DNA of 7,179 nucleotides from Alphaproteobacteria bacterium (lineage in GTDB: Bacteria; Pseudomonadota; Alphaproteobacteria; Rhodospirillales; Rhodospirillaceae). Both the position numbers and the translations under genes were made by a program. Below the pieces are notes generated by a model. The model was not told the DNA's origin. It was given only the letters and a program-made list of their open reading frames with translations, and made no database searches. The stretch spans positions 1-7,179 of the forward strand of contig JADGDA010000127.1 in NCBI GenBank assembly GCA_015228695.1. Direction: 5' to 3'. Of this stretch, positions 1 to 6,214 are shown in pieces (position 1 is the stretch's first letter; each line of letters starts with the position of its first letter).

Positions 1-3000
1 GTGACCTGCACGGTCAGACTCTGCCGACCGGTGGCGCCGCCGTTGTCGAGGGCGGTGACGGTAAAGGCCTCCGTCCTGGTCGTGCCGGCGGGCACGGTGT
101 TCATCGTCGCCGCAGTGGGCACGAACAGGTATTGGCCGGTGGTGCTCTTGACGTACAGGGTGCCGTAGGTTCCGGTCTTGCCGACGTCGTAGGTCACGGT
201 GTCGGCGGTATGGGACACTCCCGCTCCGCCGTCGATTCCCCAGGTACCGACGGTGTTGCTTTCGATATCGGTGTACGCCAGCGTGCCGACGTGGGCATTG
301 CCGGTGGCGGCCGCGAAGGTGTCGGCGGCCGCGCTGTCGGTATAAGGCACGCTCACGGCCGTGACGGAGGGGCCGTCGTTGACGGCGAGCACCTGAATCC
401 CCGCCGTGCCGCCGGAGCTGGACAGGGGGCCGCTGCCGCCGGCGTTGCCGGCGATGGTGAGGTAGGCCCCCGCCGTGCCCGAGCTGCCGTCCCAGGCGCG
501 GAAGGTGATGCCGTCGGTGACGATGCCGTTCCAGTTCGCGGTCGGCACGAAACGGACCAGACTGGTCTGGGACAGCAGCAGCGCCTTGCCGGCGTTGCCG
601 CCGGAAAAGTCGATGGCCGTCCAGGCGTTGTCGGTCGCCAAGGCCTTGAACTGCCAGGTGCCGTTGGTGGTGTCGACCGCCGTCACCGCCATGTGCTGGG
701 GGACGCTGCCGGCGGTGACGTCGACGTCGGTAAAGGCGCCCTCGGCGATGAGGTCGGCCACCACGGTGCCGGAGTTGGCCGAGTCGGCGACGTCCTCGTT
801 GATCGTGGTCAGGCGGTGGCCGAAGGCGCGGTCGACCTGCCCGTCGCTGTCGTAGCGGGCGAGCGCGATATCGGTGTTGCCGTTGTTGTTGACGGTGGAC
901 CCGACGATCAGGATCTTGCCGTCGCTCTGAAGCTTCATGGCATAGGCTTCGTCGGCGCCGGTGCCGATGCGGGTCGTGATCTTGCCGCCGGTGCCGAAGC
1001 TGGCATCGAGTACACCGGCGCTGGTATAGCGGGCGACGACGAAATCGTTGTCGCTGCCGTTGCTGGCATAGCCGGAGACGACGATCCGGCCGCTGCCGTC
1101 CACGACCATGGCGCGGATGACGTCGTTGCCGCTGCCGATGGCGGTGGTGACCTTGCCGCCGGTGCCGAACGTGCCGTCCAGGGAGCCGTCCGTGTTGTAG
1201 CGGGCCAGGGCGAAGTCGTTCCCGCCGCTGAACGAGACCTCACCGGCGACGACGATCTTGCCGTCGGACTGGACCGCGACCGCCCGTCCGATGCTGGCGA
1301 CGGCGGTGGCGCTCTCGTAGAAGATCGTGGTGAGCTGCCCGTCCGTGTCGAACCCGGCGTCAAGGGCACCGGCCGTCGTGTAGCGGGCCACGGCGAAGCT
1401 CTTTACCGGATCGCCGCTCGCCTGGGTGCCGCCGGCCACCACGATCTTGCCGTCGCCTTGCAGGGCGACCGAGGTCACCTCGTCGGAACGCGCCGTGCCG
1501 GAATCGAAGGTGGTGTACGTCGTGCCGCCGGTCCCGAAGGTGGCGTCAAGCAACCCGTTGCTGTCATAACGGCTGACGATGAAGTCGGCGAAATTGGCGG
1601 TATTCCCCGGCTGCCGTCCCCAGCCGGCGACGACGACTTTGCCGTTGCCGTCGGTCAAGACCGCAAGAAGCTCGTCGTTGAAATTGGAGCTTTTGTCGGT
1701 CGTGATCTTGCCGTCGTCGCTGAACGTCGTGTCGAGCGACCCGTCGGCATTGAGCCGGATCAACGCAAAGTCATAGTCTATGGCGCCGGTTCCGACGTTG
1801 TAGATTTTTTGCGAATACCCGGCGACCAGGATCTTGCCGTCGCTCTGCAACGCGATCGTTCGCGGCACGTCGTCGAGCGCCGTCGTGCCCGAGCTGCGGA
1901 GGTCGAGCTGGACGGTGCCGTTGGTGCCGAAGCTCATGTCGGGGGCGCCGTAGGCGGTGTAGCGGGTGACGGCGAAGACGTTGTCCTGCCCGTTGTGGCT
2001 CTCGCCCGCGACCAGGATCTTGCCGTCGGCCTGGACCACCACGCCGCGCGCCAGTTCGTTGCCGCTGCCGATGGCGGTGGCCGCCGCCCCGCCCAGAAAC
2101 ACCGGCGCGTCGTTGACCGCCGTCACGGTGATGCTCGCCGTGCCCGTGTCGACCGACAGAGTCTTGTCGGTGCCGGAATTCCCGCTGACGGTCAGATAAT
2201 CGCCGGCGGCGCCGGTGGTCTTGTCCCAGGCGTAAAAGGTGATGCCGTTGTTGAGAGTGCCGTTAGTGTCGGCGGTGGGGACGAAGCGGATATTATCGGT
2301 GCTGTCCAGCAACAGGGCCTTGCCGGCGTTGGTCGTGAAGTCGAACGCCGTCCACGCGCCGCTGCCGCTGCCGATCTTGTACTGCCAGGTGCCGTTGGTG
2401 TTGGTCGCCGTGCTGATCGCGATGGCTTCCGGCGCCGTCGTCACGTCGACGTCGGTGATGCGGCCGTCGGCGATCAGGGTGGCGACGGTGGTGCCGGTGT
2501 TGGCACCGTCGGCGACGTCCTCGGCAATCGTGGTCAAGGCGGCGGCGGTGGTGGAGCTGGCCAGCACCGGCGCGTCCTGGGCGGCGGTGACCGACGCCTG
2601 GACCTGGACGGGCGACGCGGACACTTGGCCGTCGTTGTCCTTCGCCACCACCGTAAAGGCGTTTAGGGTGCCGTTGGCATTGGCGGCGGGCAGCCAATAG
2701 GCGTTGTGGGTGGCATCGATGGTGTCGTTGGTACCGGCGGCCCAGGCGGTGGCCGCCCCGGCGTTGGCGCCGATCGTCAGACTGCCGCTGCTCACCGCTC
2801 TGACGACGAAGGCATCGACCGTCCCGCCGGGGTCGGCCTCGTCGCCCAGGGTCTTCAGTCCGTTCAGGGTGACGGTGACCGGGGTACCGGAATCCTCGGT
2901 GGTGGTTCCCGCCGTGCCCGAGAACGCGGTCAGGGTCGGTTCGCCGGCGGAGGCGAAGTCATAGGCCGACGCGCCGGTGACCAGACCGGCAAAGGAATTG

Positions 3001-5621
3001 CCGCTGAGATCGGTGATGACGCCGCTGCCGATCAGCACGGTATAGGTCTTGCCGCCGGCCAGATCGGCGCTCGGATTGATGGTGACGGTATAGGTGCCGC
3101 CCGCGTTGGAGAAGGTGACCTGGCTCAGATCGGTGACCGGCACGGTGATGTCGCTGCCGGTGGCCGGGCGCAGGATGATGTTGCCGGTGCCGGCCTTCAC
3201 CGCCTCGCTGAAGCCGAGCACGACGTTGGTGCCGACCGCGACCGTGCTTGCCCCGTCGGTGGGCGAGAAGCTGGTCGCCGTCGGCGCCACCCCGTCGATG
3301 ACGATGGCCTTGTTGGCGTTGAGCGAACCGGCCGCGCCCAGAGCCGCCAGGGTCAGGGTGGCGTTGTTGCCGGCCGCGTCCTTGATGGTGCTGCCGCTCA
3401 ACGCCAGGGCGCTCGTCGACAGATAGCTCAGATCGGCGCTGACGTCGCCGGCCTGCACCGTGTAGGTGAAGGTGAGGGTCTTGCTGCCGCTGCCGCTGCT
3501 GTAGGTCGCGGCGCGGTCGGTGGTTCCGGTCTCCAGCGTCAGAGTCGGGGTGCCGGCGACCGTGACCACCTCGCCGAAGACGACGGTGACGGCGATCTGG
3601 TCGCCCATCTTATAGGTGCCGTTGCTGGTGGAGGCGCTGACATTGGTCACGGCCGGGGCCACGCCGTCGACCAGAATCGACTTGTTCAGGCCGAGCGACC
3701 CCGTCGCGCCCGGCGTCGGCAGAGTCAGAGTGGCGTTGTTGCCGGCGGCGTCCCGGATGGTGCCGCCGCTCAACGCCAGTGCGGTCGTCGCCGCGTAGTC
3801 CAGGTCGGCGCTGCTGTCTCCGGCCTGCACCGTATAGGTGAAGGTGAGGGTGCTGGTGCCGCTGCCGCTGCTGTAGGTCGCGGTGCGGTCGGTGGTCCCG
3901 GTCTCCAACGTCAGGCTCGGCACGCCGGTGACGGTCACCGCCTCGTTGAAGGTGACGGTGACGGCGATATAATCGCCCACCTTGTAGGAATCGTTGACCG
4001 TGGTGGACGAAACGCCGGTCACGGTCGGCGGCACATTATCGGTGACCGTGATCGCGGCCGTGTCGGTGGTGGTGGAGACGCTGTTGGGCGCCGCTCTGAT
4101 CACCCGGAGGCCCTCAGTGTCGTCGGCGACATAGACGTAATTGCCGCTGATAACGACACCACGGGCCGATCCGGATGTGTCGTAGGTGGTGACGAGACTG
4201 GGGCTCGCCGGGTTGGAGATGTTGATCACCCGGAGGCCCGAACTAGCGTCGGCGACATAGGCGTAATTGCCGCTGACGGCAACGCTAAAGGTATTCCCAG
4301 AGGTACCGTAGGAGCCGGCGAGACTGGGGCTCGCCGGGTTGGAAATGTTGATCACCTGGAGGCCCCTATTGAGATCGGCGACATAGGCGTAGGTGCCGTT
4401 GACGACGACGCCGGAGGCGTATCCGGGGGTATCGTAAGTGCCGAGGAGACTGGGGCTCACCGGGTTGGAAATGTCGATCACCCGGAGGCCCGCACGGTCG
4501 TCGGCGACATAGGCGTAATTGCCGCTGACGGCAACACCATAGGCTAGTTCGGTATCGTAGGAGCCGGTCAGGCCCACCGAGAACCCCTGGGTGTTCACCT
4601 GGGTGGTGCCGTTGGCGGGGCCGCTCCGGTCCCAGGTCCGGAAGGTGAGAGCATTGGCGAGGGTGCCGGAGTAGTTCGCGGCGGGCTTGAAATACAGATA
4701 GGTGCTGGCGTCCGCGTACAGCATGAGGGCGGCGGTGTCGCTGAGGGTCCAGTTGACTGCGGTCCAGGCGGTGCCGCCGTTGGTCGAGTAATAGAGTTGG
4801 CCGTTGGTGTTGAGGCCGGTGATGGCGATGCCCGGCTGGTCGCCGTCGGTATCGGAAAAGTTCGCGATTCCCGTCGTGTTGACCAGCGCCGAGACCAGCG
4901 TTGCATTGGCGGTCGAGGCATTGGTCGGCGCCGCCAGGTTCATGTTGATACCGGCGAGCGTCGGCGATTTGGTGCTGTCCAGCGTCGGGGTGGCAAGAAG
5001 GGCGTCGAAGCCGTCGGAGACGAGCGCCGGCGTCTCCACCGGCCCGCTGGCCGTCTCCAGCTCCCAGTCCCCGCCCAGGTCCGCCGCGCCGGTGGCATCG
5101 GTCGAGGCGGCGATATCGGCGCCGGTGATCTCCGCGATGCGCGCGACGAACGCACCGTCGGCCCCGACCGCGCAGCCGTAGAAGAGGATGTCTCCGTCCG
5201 GGGTCAGAGCCTCGCCGATGCGGGCCAAATCCCCTTGCGCCGCTGGATCGGACAACCCGGCCGCCGTCAGAGTGGCGGTGCCGAGTCGCAGCATTCCCTC
5301 GGCGCCGTGCGACACGACATGAATGGCGTCATAGCCGGAATGGGTTTGTGCCCATTCCGCCACCTGGGCAAGGCCGTCCCCCAGCCCGTCGAGCACCACC
5401 ACCTCGACACCGGGGCCGATTCCGGCCGCCAGCGTCCGCCACTCGGCGACGTTGGAATCGACGAAGGCCACTTCCTTGCGCTCGGGCAATGCCGGGGGTG
5501 CCGACGCGGTATCCGCCAGCGAATCGGGCGTGGGGTCCGCCGCTCCGTCCGCGATCCCGCTCGCCGCCTCCACCGCACCGGCCCCGTCGAACATCATGCG
5601 CGGTTCCAGCGCCATGATCAT
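1..5621 (-). CDS. Giant LEPR/DUF4347 repeat protein, probable type I secreted adhesin (C-terminus outside window)
   Basis: One frame of 1873 codons runs without a stop from the ATG at 5621 off the left edge. By residue: LEPRMMFDGA motif (5-14); DUF4347 (about 50-205) with H105 in HVVSHGAEG and C150 in LFYGCAVG; cadherin-like module (about 213-348) resuming near 510-528; four LVIVD repeats (349-509); two 124-residue Ig-like repeats (530-777); SbsA/Big_5-like Ig domain (778-893); cadherin/VCBS-like module (894-1014); cadherin-like module ending VNDAP (1015-1174); seven delta-60/DUF5122 repeats (1181-1602); cadherin-like module (1603-1750); VCBS-like module (1752 onward). There is no signal peptide or membrane segment. 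In this family export is usually by a C-terminal type I signal, which cannot be seen here. Start is uncertain: the ATG at 5621 has no good Shine-Dalgarno, ATG 5615 is also possible, and TTG 5663 follows a seven-G run by 6 nt and would add 14 residues. The frame stays open upstream to a TGA at 5757-5759. A role in adhesion or biofilm is inferred from architecture. Confidence 0.93.
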   Translation of the reverse strand, partial: MIMALEPRMMFDGAGAVEAASGIADGAADPTPDSLADTASAPPALPERKEVAFVDSNVAEWRTLAAGIGPGVEVVVLDGLGDGLAQVAEWAQTHSGYDAIHVVSHGAEGMLRLGTATLTAAGLSDPAAQGDLARIGEALTPDGDILFYGCAVGADGAFVARIAEITGADIAASTDATGAADLGGDWELETASGPVETPALVSDGFDALLATPTLDSTKSPTLAGINMNLAAPTNASTANATLVSALVNTTGIANFSDTDGDQPGIAITGLNTNGQLYYSTNGGTAWTAVNWTLSDTAALMLYADASTYLYFKPAANYSGTLANALTFRTWDRSGPANGTTQVNTQGFSVGLTGSYDTELAYGVAVSGNYAYVADDRAGLRVIDISNPVSPSLLGTYDTPGYASGVVVNGTYAYVADLNRGLQVINISNPASPSLAGSYGTSGNTFSVAVSGNYAYVADASSGLRVINISNPASPSLVTTYDTSGSARGVVISGNYVYVADDTEGLRVIRAAPNSVSTTTDTAAITVTDNVPPTVTGVSSTTVNDSYKVGDYIAVTVTFNEAVTVTGVPSLTLETGTTDRTATYSSGSGTSTLTFTYTVQAGDSSADLDYAATTALALSGGTIRDAAGNNATLTLPTPGATGSLGLNKSILVDGVAPAVTNVSASTSNGTYKMGDQIAVTVVFGEVVTVAGTPTLTLETGTTDRAATYSSGSGSKTLTFTYTVQAGDVSADLSYLSTSALALSGSTIKDAAGNNATLTLAALGAAGSLNANKAIVIDGVAPTATSFSPTDGASTVAVGTNVVLGFSEAVKAGTGNIILRPATGSDITVPVTDLSQVTFSNAGGTYTVTINPSADLAGGKTYTVLIGSGVITDLSGNSFAGLVTGASAYDFASAGEPTLTAFSGTAGTTTEDSGTPVTVTLNGLKTLGDEADPGGTVDAFVVRAVSSGSLTIGANAGAATAWAAGTNDTIDATHNAYWLPAANANGTLNAFTVVAKDNDGQVSASPVQVQASVTAAQDAPVLASSTTAAALTTIAEDVADGANTGTTVATLIADGRITDVDVTTAPEAIAISTATNTNGTWQYKIGSGSGAWTAFDFTTNAGKALLLDSTDNIRFVPTADTNGTLNNGITFYAWDKTTGAAGDYLTVSGNSGTDKTLSVDTGTASITVTAVNDAPVFLGGAAATAIGSGNELARGVVVQADGKILVAGESHNGQDNVFAVTRYTAYGAPDMSFGTNGTVQLDLRSSGTTALDDVPRTIALQSDGKILVAGYSQKIYNVGTGAIDYDFALIRLNADGSLDTTFSDDGKITTDKSSNFNDELLAVLTDGNGKVVVAGWGRQPGNTANFADFIVSRYDSNGLLDATFGTGGTTYTTFDSGTARSDEVTSVALQGDGKIVVAGGTQASGDPVKSFAVARYTTAGALDAGFDTDGQLTTIFYESATAVASIGRAVAVQSDGKIVVAGEVSFSGGNDFALARYNTDGSLDGTFGTGGKVTTAIGSGNDVIRAMVVDGSGRIVVSGYASNGSDNDFVVARYTSAGVLDASFGTGGKITTRIGTGADEAYAMKLQSDGKILIVGSTVNNNGNTDIALARYDSDGQVDRAFGHRLTTINEDVADSANSGTVVADLIAEGAFTDVDVTAGSVPQHMAVTAVDTTNGTWQFKALATDNAWTAIDFSGGNAGKALLLSQTSLVRFVPTANWNGIVTDGITFRAWDGSSGTAGAYLTIAGNAGGSGPLSSSGGTAGIQVLAVNDGPSVTAVSVPYTDSAAADTFAAATGNAHVGTLAYTDIESNTVGTWGIDGGAGVSHTADTVTYDVGKTGTYGTLYVKSTTGQYLFVPTAATMNTVPAGTTRTEAFTVTALDNGGATGRQSLTVQV
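369..815 (-). repeat. Cadherin-like module, copy ending AVNDGP
   Basis: This is a second complete copy of the same module, residues 1603-1751. The landmarks match in order: TTINEDVADSANSGT, TDVDVT, NGTWQFKA, WTAIDFSGGNAGKALLL, RFVPTANWNG, GITFRAWDG and VLAVNDGP. Downstream, from 368 to the left edge, a VCBS-like module begins with VTAVSVPYTD and carries GTLYVKSTTGQYLFVPTA and EAFTVTALDNGGATG before the window ends. The split N-terminal copy (about 4578-4985) shows the same landmarks: YYSTNGGTAWTAV, AALMLYADAS, YFKPAANYSG and LTFRTWDRS. Confidence 0.75.
816..2081 (-). repeat. Seven delta-60 (DUF5122) repeats, probable seven-bladed beta-propeller
   Basis: Seven units of roughly 55-70 residues (residues about 1181-1602 of the giant protein) share the pattern (V/L)QxDGKI(L/V)VAG...(F/I)(A/V)xxRY...G.LD.(T/S)FG(T)GG(K/T). 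This is the delta-60 repeat family, predicted to fold as propeller blades. Seven copies fit one closed seven-bladed ring. The units are more diverged from each other than the LVIVD or Ig-like repeats, with insertions in units 2 and 3. The last unit ends DRAFGH and is followed without any linker by RLTTINEDV, the start of a cadherin-like module. Confidence 0.85.
2085..2579 (-). repeat. Cadherin-like module, copy ending VNDAP
   Basis: This module (residues about 1015-1174) reads in order QDAPV, TTIAEDVADGANTGT, a DVDV acidic pair, NGTWQYKIG, WTAFDF, KALLLDSTDNIRFVPTA, NGITFYAWDKT and ASITVTAVNDAP. It is a member of the cadherin-like/Tandem-95-type modules of giant bacterial adhesins, in which paired Asp residues and the VNDAP linker usually bind calcium between domains. 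It lies between another cadherin/VCBS-like module (about 2580-2942) and the delta-60 propeller. Confidence 0.75.
3291..4034 (-). repeat. Two tandem 372-bp repeats coding 124-residue Ig-like domains
   Basis: The first copy is 4034-3663 and the second 3662-3291, each exactly 124 codons. Each starts V(P/A)P(T/A)VT(G/N)VS and contains LTLETGTTDR(T/A)ATYSSGSG, TFTYTVQAGD, ALALSG and DAAGNNATLTL, ending near (I/L)(L/V)DG. These are bacterial Ig-like domains seen in tandem in many giant adhesins. A third start, VAPTATSFSP, follows at 3290 but continues into a different, SbsA/Big_5-like Ig fold (3290 to about 2943), with GFSEAVKAGTGNIIL and the closing VITDLSGNSFAG. High similarity between the two copies makes gain or loss of a copy by recombination possible. 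Confidence 0.88.
4095..4577 (-). repeat. Four LVIVD repeats, 126-bp period, inside the giant gene
   Basis: Four tandem units of 42 residues each carry the pattern YAYVAD...GLRVI(D/N)ISNPxSPSL, typical of LVIVD repeats, which are thought to form beta-propeller blades. The codons for YVAD recur at 126-bp steps (near 4503, 4377, 4251 and 4125), and the DNA of the units is very similar. The fourth unit stops abruptly after GLRVIR and the frame passes straight into PNSVSTTTDTAAITVT, which resembles the tail of a cadherin-like module. Four units are too few for a usual closed propeller unless it assembles with other parts. Confidence 0.85.
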
Positions 5622-5734
5622 CGGCCCGAAAGAACTGGCTCCGCGTGCAACCGCCGACCGCAATATCGTCCCCCCCGCCGGATAAGGCTTGCCGGTAGTT
5701 GCGGAGTGTCGCGGTCTGTCACGGAAAACACAAC

Positions 5735-5770
5735 ACTCAGACTGTTTCAAAATATTTCAGAGTTTTTCAG
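5735..5770 (-). promoter_or_regulatory. Candidate operator: CTGAAA-type direct repeats phased every 10 bp
   Basis: Reading on the minus strand, CTGAAA begins at 5770 and 5760, TTGAAA at 5750 and CTGAGT at 5740, each exactly 10 bp apart. Another TTGAAA begins at 5800, in the same 10-bp register. The block is AT-rich and lies 114-180 bases upstream of the chosen start of the giant gene. OmpR/PhoB-family regulators commonly bind direct half-sites spaced 10-11 bp, and such a regulator is encoded next door. The assignment is inference, since short AT-rich repeats can arise by chance. Confidence 0.35.
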
Positions 5771-5848
5771 TTCCCACCCAAGAGTATTGAGTAATTTCAA
5801 TGCCTTATAAGAAGGCTCCTCCTGGAACCCAGGGTGGAGGAAAACGCT

Positions 5849-5862
5849 TATGTTTCAACATA
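5849..5862. promoter_or_regulatory. 14-bp perfect palindrome TATGTT-TC-AACATA
   Basis: The arms TATGTT and AACATA are exact reverse complements around a 2-bp centre. The site sits just outside the dispersed element at 5868-5985 and about 230 bases upstream of the giant gene. A dimeric regulator could bind such a site, but nothing else supports that, and no promoter is recognisable beside it. Confidence 0.25.
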
Positions 5863-5867
5863 TTAGC

Positions 5868-5985
5868 CGTCATGCCCGGCCTTGTGCCGGGCATCCACGC
5901 CGTGCCGCGCCGCCAAAGATCGAGAAAATCCAATGGTCTTTCAGGCGGCACCGCGTGGATGCGCGGGTCAAGCCCGCGCATGACG
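5868..5985. repeat. Dispersed palindromic element (CGTCAT...ATCCACG type), three-hairpin structure
   Basis: Left arm 5868-5904 and right arm 5949-5985 are inverted copies matching at 31 of 37 positions. Each arm also folds on itself with a perfect 7-bp stem: GCCCGGC-CTTGT-GCCGGGC at 5874-5892, and GCGCGGG-CTTGA-CCCGCGC read on the minus strand at 5979-5961. The middle contains CCGCCAAAGA facing TCTTTCAGGCGG, which can pair with a 2-nt bulge. Elements of this type are common between genes in alphaproteobacteria. The peptide it would encode on the plus strand (MPGLVPGIH... and TAWMRGSSPRMT) is a familiar spurious translation, so no gene is called. Confidence 0.85.
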
Positions 5986-6058
5986 ATCTTCTAGAGTGTT
6001 GATATGCAACAATTTATCGCCACCCCGGATCCCAGTAAGAGCCTTATAAGAGTTGAGT

Positions 6059-6139
6059 CGTCATTCCCGCGAAAGCGGGAATCCAGGGCCGTCTGGCACA
6101 ACCCGTGACCCCTGGACCCCCGCCTTCGCGGGGGCGACG
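6059..6139. repeat. Dispersed palindromic element (CGTCATTCCCGCGAAAGCGGG type)
   Basis: Left arm 6059-6088 and right arm 6110-6139 are inverted copies matching at 24 of 30 positions. The left arm folds as an 8-bp stem, ATTCCCGC-GAAA-GCGGGAAT, with a GNRA-type loop. The right arm folds as CCCCCGC-CTTC-GCGGGGG. The element begins with CGTCAT and has ATCCA after the hairpin, the same frame as the element at 5868-5985, so the two seem related in architecture. It lies 76 bases past the stop of the response regulator gene and could affect its transcript end, but has no T-run. Its spurious translations contain SRESGNPG and WTPAFAGAT. Confidence 0.85.
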
Positions 6140-6214
6140 GCCAACGTATTGGAAAATAACGATATGTTTCAGGATGGGCACTCAACGTCCGCGTCTTTGG
6201 TCGTGCGTTTCCGT

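Larger units (their letters stand above)
5622..6214. other. 593-base intergenic region between regulator and giant gene
   Basis: No convincing gene lies here. It holds the untranslated or alternative 5' part of the giant gene (5622-5759), an AT-rich block with phased CTGAAA motifs (5735-5800), a small hairpin GCCTT-ATAAG-AAGGC at 5803-5817, a 14-bp palindrome at 5849-5862, and two palindromic dispersed elements at 5868-5985 and 6059-6139. The 11-mer GCCTTATAAGA occurs at 5802-5812 and again at 6041-6051. Neither element is followed by a T-run, so no classical intrinsic terminator can be called after the regulator gene. No promoter with good -35 and -10 boxes is clear. Confidence 0.7.

Noticed and set aside
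935..1369. Minus-strand 144-codon frame and similar short frames (2293-2697, 4595-4921, 5267-5578)
   Set aside because: They are frame-shifted shadows of the giant gene, with Ser/Thr/Pro/Arg-rich composition typical of misread GC-rich DNA.
132..5810. Very long plus-strand open frames (132-2666, 2706-4547, 4797-5810)
   Set aside because: They lie codon-on-codon opposite the giant minus-strand gene. A stop there needs a TTA, CTA or TCA codon in the real gene. Between 132 and 5621 that gene has only two such codons (CTA at 2664-2666 and 4545-4547), exactly where two of these frames end. Their products are low-complexity Gly/Ala/Asp/Arg-rich sequences with no recognisable domain.
5800..5994. Plus-strand 64-codon frame with MPGLVPGIH and RGSSPRMT
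   Set aside because: It is a translation of the palindromic element at 5868-5985. Such peptides recur as spurious small proteins wherever this repeat occurs.
5802..6051. 11-bp direct repeat GCCTTATAAGA at 5802-5812 and 6041-6051 as insertion target duplication
   Set aside because: The copies are not immediately at the ends of any element, no transposase lies between them, and an 11-mer match in this span could be chance.
5868..6139. CRISPR array
   Set aside because: The repeats are inverted, differ from each other, and have no regular spacers.
6059..6139. Intrinsic terminator of the response regulator gene
   Set aside because: The hairpins are strong but no T-run follows either on the minus strand, and the sequence is better explained as a dispersed repeat.
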